This document shows, piece after piece, positions 26,445 through 34,591 of a stretch of DNA of 64,000 nt. The stretch is from Pseudomonadota bacterium (GTDB lineage: Bacteria > Pseudomonadota > Alphaproteobacteria > Dongiales > Dongiaceae), in the NCBI GenBank assembly GCA_016183985.1, contig JACPDN010000010.1:62001-126000 (forward strand), read 5' to 3'. Under the pieces are notes generated by a model, which saw only the letters and a program-made list of their open reading frames with translations, made no database searches and was not told the origin of the DNA. The position numbers and the translations under genes are program-made. Positions within the stretch are counted from its first letter, which is position 1; every line of letters starts with the position of its first letter.

Positions 26445-29033
26445 ATGAGCGCGCATTCGCAACGCCTTACCGCAGTCCTCGGCCCGACCAATACCGGCAA
26501 GACCTATATGGCCATGGAGCGGCTCCTGGGCCACCGCTCGGGCATGATCGGCTTCCCGCTGCGGCTGCTGGCGCGGGAAAATTACGACCGGGCTGTTAAA
26601 TCCATGGGGCCCGAGGCCTGCGCCCTGGTGACGGGTGAGGAAAAGATCGTGCCCAGGGGGGCGCGCTATTTCTTCTGCACCGTCGAATCCATGCCGCTCG
26701 ACCGCCCGGTGGCCTTCATCGCCGTCGACGAGATCCAATTGGCGGCGGATACCGAGCGCGGCCATATCTTCACCGACCGGCTGATCCGGGCGCGGGGGCT
26801 GGACGAGACCATGTTCATGGGCTCGGACGCCGCAACCCCCTGGGTGAAGCTGCTGGCGCCGGGGATCGAGATCGTCAACCGGCCGCGCTTCTCGACCCTC
26901 TCTTACGCGGGCACCAAGAAGATCACGCGCCTGCCGCCGCGCTCGGCCGTGGTCGCCTTCTCGGCCGCCGACGTCTATGCCATCGCCGATCTCATCCGCC
27001 GCCAGCGGGGCGGTACCGCCATCGTGATGGGGGCGCTATCCCCCCGCACCCGCAATGCGCAGGTCGATCTCTATCAGGCGGGCGAGGTCGATTACCTGGT
27101 GGCGACTGACGCCATCGGCATGGGCCTCAACATGAATGTGGGGCATGTCGCCTTCGCCGCCGTGAAGAAGTTCGATGGCCGCTCCTTGCGTGCCCTCAGC
27201 CGTGCCGAGATCGGGCAGATCGCGGGACGTGCCGGGCGCCACATGACCGACGGCACCTTCGGCACCACGGCCGATGTGGGACCGATGGATCCCGACCTCA
27301 TCGAGGCGGTCGAGAACCACCGGGTCGATCCCATTCATTTCCTGATGTGGCGCAATGCCGAGCTCGATTTCCGCAGCATCGACGGATTGCTGAAAAGCCT
27401 CGATGCGCGGCCGCCGCATCCGGGCCTCGTTCGCCAGCAGGAGGCGATCGACCATCAATCGCTGGCGGCGCTCGCACGCGATGACGAGATCCGCGCGCTC
27501 AGCCAAGGCAAGGGCCGCGTCGCCCTGCTGTGGGAGGTGTGCCAGATCCCCGATTTCCGGAAACTGATGACGGATGCCCATATGCGCCTCATCGCGCAGA
27601 TCTTCCGGCATCTCGCCACGGGCGGCCTCGCCATCGGCCGCATTCCCACCGATTGGATCGCCGACCAGATGCAACGGCTCGACCGCATCGACGGCGATAT
27701 CGATCACCTCACGCAACGCATCGCCCATATCCGCACCTGGTCCTATATCGCGCAGCGCAGTGAGTGGTTGAGCGATGCGCCGCATTGGCAGGGCCGCGCA
27801 CAGGAGATCGAGGACCGGCTGTCCGATGCACTCCATGAGGCGCTGACACAGCGTTTCGTCGACCGGCGCCACGCGGCCCTCCATCGCCGCATGAGCGATG
27901 GCACCAAACTCGACGCCGTCTTCGGCGAGGATGGCAGCGTCACGGTCGAAGGACATGAAGTGGGGCTGTTGAAGGGGCTCGACTTCTTCCCCGCCGTTGA
28001 TGCCAATGCCGAAGAGGCGCGGCCGCTGCTGGCCGCCGCCCGCCGCGTGCTGGGGCCGGCGATGCGCCAGCGCGTCACCGACCTCATCGCCTCGCCCGAT
28101 GGTGACTTCAAGCTCTCCGCCATCGGTGCCGTCACCTGGCGCGATAATGTGCTTGCCAGACTCATCCGGGGCGATCAGCCGTTGCGGCCGATGATTGAAT
28201 TGAAGTCCATCGACCTCATCGACGGGCGTCAGCGCCAGGCGATCGAGCAGCGCCTGCGCCATTGGCTCGACCGGCTGCTGCGGCATCGCTTGCGCCCCAT
28301 TTTCATGGCACAAAGCGCCAAGTTGGAACCGGCGGCACGCGGGCTGGTCTATCAGTTGGGCGAGGGGCTGGGTGCGCTCAACCGCGAGACGGTTCGTGCG
28401 CAACTCTCCGCCCTCAGCAGCGATGACCGCAAGGCGCTGGCAGCCTTGGGCGTGCGCATCGGTGCCGTCACCATCTGGATGGGCCGGCTCGATGACAGGC
28501 GCCAGCGGCGGCTCCTGGGGCTTCTGGCGGCGCTGTGGCATCGCCTGGCGCTCGATGCCGAGGGCAAGCCCGACCCGGCGCGCCTCGATGCCATCGGCCT
28601 TGAAGCCTGGCAGATGGCAGGCGGCAAGCGTGTGGTGGCCGGCAAAGCTCACGCCTTCGGCGAGTTGGAGCGCCTGGCGCTTTCCTTGCGCGAGGCGGCA
28701 CATGCGAAGACTCTCTCGGCTGACGATACGAATGCCGCGAAGTTCAACATGACGCCGGAAGAACTTGGCCAGGCCATGCGGCAATTGGGGCTGCGCGCCA
28801 CGCTGCCGGGCGGTGCGCGTGCGCCGGCGCGGCCCAAGCGCGGCAAACCCAACACGGCGCCGAAACTGCCCCGTCCCGAACCCAAGATCGATCCCAATTC
28901 GCCATTTGCGGCATTGGCCGGCCTCCATGACCGCCTCGTCGCCAAGGAAGCGACGCCGCGCCCGCATAAGCGCAAACGGCGCCGGCATCGCTCGGTGACG
29001 ACACAAGCACCGCAGAAGCCGGACGTCCCATGA
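26445..29033 (+). CDS. SUV3-like ATP-dependent RNA/DNA helicase
   Basis: 862 aa. Walker A GPTNTGKT (residues 13-20), the DExH-box variant VDEIQ that is characteristic of mitochondrial SUV3 helicases, TDAIGMGLNMNV, and motif VI QIAGRAGRH are visible. SUV3 works in RNA turnover and its alphaproteobacterial relatives are little studied. The C-terminal third is rich in basic residues (PHKRKRRRHRS), suggesting nucleic-acid binding. ATG 26445 was chosen; it overlaps the next gene by four bases. Translational coupling with the Hsp15-like protein suggests a shared RNA role. Confidence 0.9.
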   Translation: MSAHSQRLTAVLGPTNTGKTYMAMERLLGHRSGMIGFPLRLLARENYDRAVKSMGPEACALVTGEEKIVPRGARYFFCTVESMPLDRPVAFIAVDEIQLAADTERGHIFTDRLIRARGLDETMFMGSDAATPWVKLLAPGIEIVNRPRFSTLSYAGTKKITRLPPRSAVVAFSAADVYAIADLIRRQRGGTAIVMGALSPRTRNAQVDLYQAGEVDYLVATDAIGMGLNMNVGHVAFAAVKKFDGRSLRALSRAEIGQIAGRAGRHMTDGTFGTTADVGPMDPDLIEAVENHRVDPIHFLMWRNAELDFRSIDGLLKSLDARPPHPGLVRQQEAIDHQSLAALARDDEIRALSQGKGRVALLWEVCQIPDFRKLMTDAHMRLIAQIFRHLATGGLAIGRIPTDWIADQMQRLDRIDGDIDHLTQRIAHIRTWSYIAQRSEWLSDAPHWQGRAQEIEDRLSDALHEALTQRFVDRRHAALHRRMSDGTKLDAVFGEDGSVTVEGHEVGLLKGLDFFPAVDANAEEARPLLAAARRVLGPAMRQRVTDLIASPDGDFKLSAIGAVTWRDNVLARLIRGDQPLRPMIELKSIDLIDGRQRQAIEQRLRHWLDRLLRHRLRPIFMAQSAKLEPAARGLVYQLGEGLGALNRETVRAQLSALSSDDRKALAALGVRIGAVTIWMGRLDDRRQRRLLGLLAALWHRLALDAEGKPDPARLDAIGLEAWQMAGGKRVVAGKAHAFGELERLALSLREAAHAKTLSADDTNAAKFNMTPEELGQAMRQLGLRATLPGGARAPARPKRGKPNTAPKLPRPEPKIDPNSPFAALAGLHDRLVAKEATPRPHKRKRRRHRSVTTQAPQKPDVP

Positions 29034-29425
29034 GCGAGACACAGCGCATCGACAAATGGCTGTGGTTCGCCCGCTTCCTCAAAAGCCGGTCGCTGGCCAC
29101 GACGCTCGCCGCCAGCGGACGCTTGCGCCTCAACGGCCAGCTCATCGCCAAGGCGCACCAACAGGTGAAGGCCGGCGACGTACTGACCTTTCCGCTGGGA
29201 CCGCATATCCGCGTCATCAAGGTGCTCGACCCAGGCACCAGGCGTGGTCCGGCACCCGAGGCGCAATCGCTCTATGAAGACCTTTCCCCGCCACCGCCAC
29301 GCCAGAAGCGTTCCGAGGGCGCGCCGGACGGTCTGCCCCCGCAGCGGGACGCCGGCGCTGGGCGCCCTACCAAGCGCGAGCGGCGGGCGCTCGATCACCT
29401 GATGAATGAGGATGAGAGCGATTAG
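29030..29425 (+). CDS. hslR: S4-domain RNA-binding protein, Hsp15-like
   Basis: 131 aa. The S4 domain occupies about residues 5-60 (RIDKWLWFARFLKSRSLATTLAASGRLRLNGQL). Hsp15 binds stalled 50S subunits carrying nascent peptidyl-tRNA. The C-terminal half is low complexity and charged. Starts at ATG 29030 inside the helicase stop codon (ATGA). Confidence 0.88.
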   Translation: MSETQRIDKWLWFARFLKSRSLATTLAASGRLRLNGQLIAKAHQQVKAGDVLTFPLGPHIRVIKVLDPGTRRGPAPEAQSLYEDLSPPPPRQKRSEGAPDGLPPQRDAGAGRPTKRERRALDHLMNEDESD

Positions 29426-29549
29426 CAGCGGTGCCCTGTAAAAACCCTACACCGTGTCTGCGCGGGCAGGGCCTGTTGCACCCCTTCGGGAACCTATGGT
29501 AGCTAGCCCGAAAGCGAAAGAAACAATTACGCCATCAGGAGCAGTCGCC

Positions 29550-29885
29550 ATGGCCTATGTCGTTACCGAGGCATGCATCAAGTGCAAATACATGGACTGT
29601 GTCGAAGTCTGCCCGGTCGATTGCTTCTATGTCGGTGCCAATACCCTGGTCATTCACCCGGATGAATGCATCGATTGTGGCGTCTGCGAACCGGAATGCC
29701 CGGCCGATGCCATTCTGCCCGATTCCGAACCCGAGGCAGAAAAGTGGCTGGAAATGAACCGGCAATATGCCCAGGTCTGGCCCAACATCACCCGCAAGGG
29801 CGAATCCCCGGCCGATGCCGATGAGTGGAAGGGCGTCGCCGACAAGTTCGAGAAGCATTTCGACCCCGGTCCCGGCAAAGCCTGA
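29550..29885 (+). CDS. fdxA: Seven-iron ferredoxin (3Fe-4S, 4Fe-4S)
   Basis: 111 aa, AvFdI-like. Cysteines at 9, 17 and 50 match the 3Fe-4S ligands, and 21, 40, 43 and 46 the 4Fe-4S ligands, in the exact spacing of Azotobacter FdI plus one. The C-terminal extension [20 protein letters not shown] is typical of the family. ATG 29550 is preceded by CAGGAG; an upstream frame beginning at 29454 is rejected. Often found upstream of carD in alphaproteobacteria. Confidence 0.95.
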   Translation: MAYVVTEACIKCKYMDCVEVCPVDCFYVGANTLVIHPDECIDCGVCEPECPADAILPDSEPEAEKWLEMNRQYAQVWPNITRKGESPADADEWKGVADKFEKHFDPGPGKA

Positions 29886-29900
29886 GATCAGGCATGAGCC

Positions 29901-29925
29901 GAATTCGGGCATAGAATCCGAATTC
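29901..29925 (+). terminator. Hairpin after fdxA
   Basis: GAATTCGG (29901-29908) and CCGAATTC (29918-29925), followed about 25 bases on by TTATTTTTC. A second perfect hairpin AGCGCGAC-GCTAT-GTCGCGCT stands at 29953-29973. Confidence 0.5.
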
Positions 29926-30060
29926 ACTCTTCGTTCTTAAGTTATTTTTCCTAGCGCGACGCTATGTCGCGCTGGCGAATCCAGATTTTGATACCCACCT
30001 GAGCCTGAGCGCTACACCCGGTGGTTAAAGTCACTGCGTCCAGCGCATGACTGCCTTTCC

Positions 30061-30089
30061 TTGAATTCGAGCCCGATTTTTGCTATAAA
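30061..30089 (+). promoter_or_regulatory. Strong sigma70-type promoter in the fdxA-carD gap
   Basis: TTGAAT (30061-30066), 17-base spacer, TATAAA (30084-30089). It predicts a start near 30096, about 415 bases before carD. Confidence 0.65.
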
Positions 30090-30095
30090 AATAGG

Positions 30096-30424
30096 GAAGG
30101 TCGTTGGGGCGGAATCCATTGGAAAGATTAATCTTTTCAGTCCCGTCCAAGCCTAAAAGTTAACATCGGACCAGACTCGGAATCTATATGGAACCGGGCA
30201 GGGTCTGTTGCGGCCTCGACTCAAGAATTGTGACGATTTCGGGTCTCGCGAAGAAGGGCCCAAAGCGGGGAAAGCCAGCGGCGGCACTCCAATATATGGA
30301 GTGAGGGAAATTGAAGCCCTGGCAGGCGAGGTTTGTGGAGCAACTCCCTCAAGGATTTGAGGCGTTGTCCGGGAAGTTCGATCCCGTTCCGGTTGGGACG
30401 GGCATGGTGAGTGATCCCTTTTTG
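30096..30424 (+). other. Structured non-coding stretch: long carD leader or small RNA gene
   Basis: The 0.6 kb between fdxA and carD has no supported ORF. Downstream of the promoter are hairpins: AAAGATTAATCTTT (about 30123-30136), CACTCC-AATATAT-GGAGTG (about 30292-30310), CAAC-CCTCA...TGAGG-GTTG (about 30342-30369) and CCCGTTCC-GGTT-GGGACGGG (about 30383-30402), then TCCCTTTTTG (30414-30424), which could terminate a short RNA. I could not match it to 6S, tmRNA, RNase P or SRP RNA. Confidence 0.4.
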
Positions 30425-30510
30425 CCCCTTCACGCGGTCTGTCCGCCCCGGGGCCGGGTTCGGAACCGGATTTGTGACGTGTGACGTGATCGGATGAGAT
30501 GGAGCTGATT

Positions 30511-31050
30511 GTGATCGAGAAAGCTGTAGCTGCGAAGAAAACGGTAGTCGCCAAGGACAAGGATCTGGGTTTCAAGAAGGGTGACTTCGTCGTCTACCCG
30601 ACCCATGGCGTTGGCAAGGTCATGGGGATCGAGAGCCAGGAAATTTCCGGCCACAGCCTTCAGGTCATCATCATCCTATTCGACAAGGATCGCATGACCC
30701 TGCGCGTCCCCGTCACCAAGGCCAAGAATTCCGGCCTGCGTAAGCTTTCGTCGAAGAAAGTGATGGAAACCGCGCTCCAGACCCTCAAAGGCCGTTCGCG
30801 CGTGAAGCGCGCCATGTGGTCGCGCCGCGCCCAGGAATACGAAGCCAAGATCAATTCCGGCGACCCGGTATCGATCGCCGAAGTCGTGCGCGATCTGCAT
30901 CGTAATGCCGATCAGCCAGATCAGTCCTATAGCGAGCGGCAGATCTATCAGGCGGCCCTCGACCGCCTGGTCCGCGAACTCGCCGCCATCGAAGGCATGG
31001 ACGAGCAGGCGGCGACCGAACGCCTGCATCAGGTGATGAAGGCGGCGTAA
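30511..31050 (+). CDS. carD: CarD family transcriptional regulator
   Basis: RNA polymerase-binding regulator that stabilises open promoter complexes. The N-terminal Tudor-like RID opens with FKKGDFVVYPTHGVGKVMGIESQE; the C-terminal helical DNA-binding domain contains AMWSRRAQEYEAKINSGD. The start is put at GTG 30511 because GGAG lies six bases upstream; ATG 30499 in the same frame would add four residues. 179 aa. The long structured leader suggests post-transcriptional control or an intervening RNA gene. Confidence 0.93.
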   Translation: MIEKAVAAKKTVVAKDKDLGFKKGDFVVYPTHGVGKVMGIESQEISGHSLQVIIILFDKDRMTLRVPVTKAKNSGLRKLSSKKVMETALQTLKGRSRVKRAMWSRRAQEYEAKINSGDPVSIAEVVRDLHRNADQPDQSYSERQIYQAALDRLVRELAAIEGMDEQAATERLHQVMKAA

Positions 31051-31106
31051 AGCCACCCACCAGCTCTCTCCTCAGAGAGGCTCCCCGAGCGGCATCGACC
31101 GCTAAC

Positions 31107-31144
31107 GACGGATGGTCCCCGGATCCCCTTCCGGTCCATCCGTC
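31107..31144 (+). terminator. Hairpin downstream of carD
   Basis: GACGGATGG (31107-31115) pairs with CCATCCGTC (31136-31144), with an inner CCGG/CCGG pair. GGGGGTGTTCTCTG follows. The rest of the 312-base gap to the RTX gene holds a dyad with TTGACC and GGTCA at about 31240-31270 and nothing else supported. Confidence 0.55.
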
Positions 31145-31362
31145 GGGGGTGTTCTCTGCCCGCCCCGCCCCGCCTATTCCAGATGGCCCCGTTTCAGATG
31201 ATTGGGCCGTCTCCCTAAAAACCCAGCTTTTCCGTCCACTTGACCCCATCCATGGGTGAGCCAGGTCACAGAGCCGTTCCCGCGAGCGAACCATCCGACT
31301 TTTCCTCTCGACTACCGGTCAATGCGATCCCGCAGCAACCAAAGTAGCCTGAGGATAGGACC

Positions 31363-32325
31363 ATGCTCGAAGACCCGACCAAGCGCCTGACGACTCTCAC
31401 CACGCTGGATAGCTCGCTTTATTACGGGCAGATCTATCGTCAGCAGTATTACAGCACGACCTATGGCAACGACGCCGCCAACGTGCTCAACGGCGAGTCC
31501 CATGCCAATGCCATCTATGGCAATGGCGGCAACGACACGTTGAATGGCCTGGACGGCAACGACCTGCTCGACGGCGGTACCGGCAACGACACGCTGGATG
31601 GCGGCGAGCACAACGACAAGCTGTTCGGCGGCGACGGCAACGACACGATGTATGGCGGCAATGGCGACGACTACTTCGTCGGTGGCGAAGGCTACGACAA
31701 GATGTTCGGCGGCGCCGGCCATGACACGGTCGATTATTCGACCTCGACCCATGGCGTCTATATCCAGATGAACGGCAGCACCTTTGGCGGCAACGACCAG
31801 GTGAGCGGCATCGAGGATCTGATCGGGTCGAATTACGACGACGACATCGACGGCAATGACGACGCCAACCTGATCAAGGGCGGCGCCGGCAACGACAACA
31901 TCTGGGGCGGTGGCGGCAATGACACGATCTATGGCGGCGAAGGCGACGACATTCTCTTCGGCAGCACCGGCGCCAACATCATCGACGGCGGTGCGGGCAA
32001 CGACCATATCCATGCCGGCGCCGGCAATTACAACGACGTGGTGACCGGCGGCACGGGTGCCGACACCTTCCACTGGCAGGTCGACGTGGCGAACGGCCAT
32101 GACATCATCACCGATTTCGACCCGCTCCAGGACGCGCTTGACCTGCTCGACCCTTACGGCAACGGCTCGCCCAGCGTGTTCGTCAACACCTCGGCCGATG
32201 GCGACGTGGTGATCGCATTCGGCAGCAGCACGGTCGAACTCAACGGCGTGCAGAACCAGGGCTGGAGCTCGATCCAGGATCTGCAGAATGCCGGGTTCAA
32301 CATCGACTATACCGTGGTCAACTGA
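31363..32325 (+). CDS. RTX (hemolysin-type) calcium-binding repeat protein
   Basis: 320 aa. Tandem GGxGxDxLx nonapeptides such as NGGNDTLNGLDGNDLLDGGTGNDTL occupy about residues 45-130 and again 165-220, forming calcium-binding beta-rolls. There is no N-terminal signal, consistent with type I secretion through an uncleaved C-terminal signal (the last 60 residues include FDPLQDALDLLD). No enzymatic domain is seen. No type I secretion genes lie nearby. AGGATAGGA precedes ATG 31363. Confidence 0.9.
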   Translation: MLEDPTKRLTTLTTLDSSLYYGQIYRQQYYSTTYGNDAANVLNGESHANAIYGNGGNDTLNGLDGNDLLDGGTGNDTLDGGEHNDKLFGGDGNDTMYGGNGDDYFVGGEGYDKMFGGAGHDTVDYSTSTHGVYIQMNGSTFGGNDQVSGIEDLIGSNYDDDIDGNDDANLIKGGAGNDNIWGGGGNDTIYGGEGDDILFGSTGANIIDGGAGNDHIHAGAGNYNDVVTGGTGADTFHWQVDVANGHDIITDFDPLQDALDLLDPYGNGSPSVFVNTSADGDVVIAFGSSTVELNGVQNQGWSSIQDLQNAGFNIDYTVVN

Positions 32326-32350
32326 ACGCGACCGGCATAGGTTTATCGGC

Positions 32351-32388
32351 GACGCCCCGGCTGAAAGGCCGGGGCGTCATCGTTTTGT
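32351..32388 (+). terminator. Rho-independent terminator after the RTX gene
   Basis: GACGCCCCGGC (32351-32361), loop TGAAAG, GCCGGGGCGTC (32368-32378), then ATCGTTTTG. Confidence 0.8.
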
Positions 32389-32440
32389 CGCACATGCTAT
32401 GATCGGCCGAACTTTCCCGAGTCGCATCACATCAGCACCC

Positions 32441-33241
32441 ATGCCGGAACGAGAGAAATTCGCCATCCTGAAGAAGCCCAGCCGCATCTGGGCGCTCTCT
32501 CCCGTCCATGGCGACATGCCGCGTCTGCGGGCGCTCCACGCCTATATCGACGAGCAATTCGACCCGATGGACCGCATCGTCTATCTGGGCGGGTTCCTGG
32601 GGCGCGGCCCGGACGTTGCCGGCACGATGGATGAGATGATCACCTTCCGCCGCCAGATCCTGGCGCGGCGCTGCATGTTCCCCGAGGACATCGTCTATTT
32701 GCGCGGCCAGCAGGAAGAGATGTGGATAAAGCTGCTGCAGCTGCAATTCGCACCCAACCCGCGCGAGGTGCTGCCCTGGCTGCTGCAGCAGGGTGTCGGC
32801 CCCACCATCACCGCCTATGGCGGTGATCCGGCGGAAGGCATCATCCATTGCCGCGAGGGGGCGCTCGCCATCACGCGCTGGACCAATTCGCTACGCAACG
32901 CCCAGCAGGCCCGGCCGGGTCACGCGGCGCTGATGTCGGCCATCCGCCGCGCCGCCTATACCGACGATCTGGGACTGCTCTTCGTCCATGCCGGGCTCGA
33001 TCCGGAGCGCCCGCTCTCGGCGCAAGGGGACAGCCTGTGGTGGGGCGGGAGTGCCTTTGGCAGTCTCGATCATCCTTACGGCCAGTTCCTCAAGGTCATC
33101 CGCGGCTTCGACCGGCAGCATGGGGGGCCTGCCATGAGCGCCTTCACCATGACCCTCGATGGCGGCTGCGGCTATGGCGGCAAGGCCGTGGCGGCCCTGC
33201 TCGACCCCAAGGGCGAGTTGCTGGATCTGGTCGAGGCGTAA
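32441..33241 (+). CDS. PPP-fold metallophosphoesterase-like protein with lost metal ligands (probable pseudophosphatase)
   Basis: 266 aa. The frame aligns by eye with the bacterial PPP/ApaH-like phosphatases, but motifs are degenerate: GDxHG is SPVHG (20-24), GDxVDRG is GGFLGRG (50-56), GNHE is GQQE (89-92), and the later GHT appears as GFD. The VHAG motif (182-185) and the C-terminal GGCGYGGKAVA hallmark are retained. Hence the fold is probably kept while the bimetal site is gone. Start ATG 32441; ATG 32399 is possible. It follows the RTX gene after a terminator and converges with cca. Confidence 0.75.
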   Translation: MPEREKFAILKKPSRIWALSPVHGDMPRLRALHAYIDEQFDPMDRIVYLGGFLGRGPDVAGTMDEMITFRRQILARRCMFPEDIVYLRGQQEEMWIKLLQLQFAPNPREVLPWLLQQGVGPTITAYGGDPAEGIIHCREGALAITRWTNSLRNAQQARPGHAALMSAIRRAAYTDDLGLLFVHAGLDPERPLSAQGDSLWWGGSAFGSLDHPYGQFLKVIRGFDRQHGGPAMSAFTMTLDGGCGYGGKAVAALLDPKGELLDLVEA

Positions 33242-33243
33242 AA

Positions 33244-34473
33244 CTAGCCCAGACGCCTGCGCGCCTCGGCAAGGCACGCCGTCGCATCGCCCGCGAAATC
33301 ACCCGCAATCCACCATTGCTCCAGTTCCTCGAGCTTGGCGCCAAGTTCAGGGCCGGCGGCGAGGCCGAGCTTGATGAGGTCGCGGCCGGCCAGCGGAAAG
33401 GTCGGACGCGGCCAACTTTGCACGATGTCGAAGGCGCGGTGCCATGCCCCCTCGTCCGCACCCGGCTCCCAATCGAGGAGGATACGGTCGCGCGCGCGGT
33501 CGTTGCCCAGCATATAGATCTGGCGCCGGATCGCCGCATCGTCGGCAGCGTCGAAAATGGGGTGGGCATCGGTGGCCGCGAGCAGCCGGTCACGTTCTGC
33601 ATTGGAGAGCCGCAGCGTCTCGGCAATGTCAGCGCCGCGCCCCGTGATGGCAAGAGCTGCGAGGCGGCGGATGGCATCGGCGCTGAGCTGCAACCGCGTT
33701 TCCAGCGCGGCCACCTTGACGAGGCGGTCCTGACTGGTGGCCCAAGGGAGATAGGCGCCGGCGAAGTCGCGGGCCATCATGTCGCCCCAGACCGCAACGC
33801 CGCGGCGTGCCACCAGCAGCTTCAGCGTTTCCTGCCGCAGCCGTTCGCCGGAAAGGCGCTTCAATTCATGCCGGCGCTGCGTTGCCGCGGCAATCGCGGC
33901 GGCATCGAAATCGCCCGTGGCGTAATCGGCATGAAAGCGGAAGAAGCGCAGGATGCGCAGGTAATCCTCGTCCATGCGCTGGGCGGGATCGCCGACGAAA
34001 CGCACGTGACCCGCCTTCAGGTCGGCCAGCCCGCCGAAATAGTCATGGATGTTGCCGGCAGCATCACAGAACAGCGCGTTCATGGTGAGGTCGCGACGCG
34101 CCGCGTCCTGCTGCCAATCGTCGGTGAAGGCGACCGTGGCATGGCGGCCATCGGTTTCGACATCATGGCGCAAGGTTGTCACCTCGAAGCCGATATGATC
34201 GGCAACAGCCGTGACCGTGCCGTGCTTGATGCCGGTCGGCACGGCTTTGAGCCCCGCCGCCGCCAGGGCCATCAGCACCTTTTCTGGATCGAGATTGGTG
34301 GCGATGTCGATATCGCGGATCTCGCGCCCCAGCAGCGCATCGCGCACACAGCCACCCACGAAGCGGCCCTCGCCGCCGGCTGCGGCAAGAGCGTCGAGCA
34401 CTTTGGCGGCTGGCTGGCCTTGCGGCCAGGTGCGGCGCCAATCGGCGAGGTCGGGAAAAGCCGTGATTCTCAT
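33244..34473 (-). CDS. cca: CCA tRNA nucleotidyltransferase / poly(A) polymerase-type enzyme
   Basis: 409 aa class II nucleotidyltransferase. The head domain shows FVGGCVRDALLGREIRDIDIAT (GG and DxD metal motif) and RRDLTMNALF; RMDEDYLRILRFFRFHADY is the neck motif. It lacks an HD domain. In alphaproteobacteria this protein usually maintains tRNA 3' CCA ends. The start is ATG 34473 (34482 possible). It is divergent from ackA. Confidence 0.92.
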   Translation of the reverse strand: MRITAFPDLADWRRTWPQGQPAAKVLDALAAAGGEGRFVGGCVRDALLGREIRDIDIATNLDPEKVLMALAAAGLKAVPTGIKHGTVTAVADHIGFEVTTLRHDVETDGRHATVAFTDDWQQDAARRDLTMNALFCDAAGNIHDYFGGLADLKAGHVRFVGDPAQRMDEDYLRILRFFRFHADYATGDFDAAAIAAATQRRHELKRLSGERLRQETLKLLVARRGVAVWGDMMARDFAGAYLPWATSQDRLVKVAALETRLQLSADAIRRLAALAITGRGADIAETLRLSNAERDRLLAATDAHPIFDAADDAAIRRQIYMLGNDRARDRILLDWEPGADEGAWHRAFDIVQSWPRPTFPLAGRDLIKLGLAAGPELGAKLEELEQWWIAGDFAGDATACLAEARRRLG

Positions 34474-34591
34474 GGTCCGCATCCTAGCCGAAGGGCGCCG
34501 ATTGCGGATAGGGCTGGTTGCCTGGCCCGCTCCCCGCACCCCCATTGGCCCTTGCCAGGGACGGCCGGAACTGGCCTAGGATCGCTGCACC

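Noticed and set aside
27036-29042. 668-aa minus-strand ORF opposite the SUV3-like helicase
   Set aside because: Same reason: antisense to a well-supported gene, with unusual composition and no motif.
30376-30385. GTTCGATCCC resembling a tRNA/tmRNA T-loop
   Set aside because: The flanks cannot form a 5-bp T-stem or a 7-bp acceptor stem, and no CCA end or D/anticodon arms follow; it is a simple GGGA/TCCC hairpin.
31480-32040. CRISPR-like or satellite repeat
   Set aside because: The repetition is coding: in-frame GGxGxD calcium-binding nonapeptides of the RTX protein.
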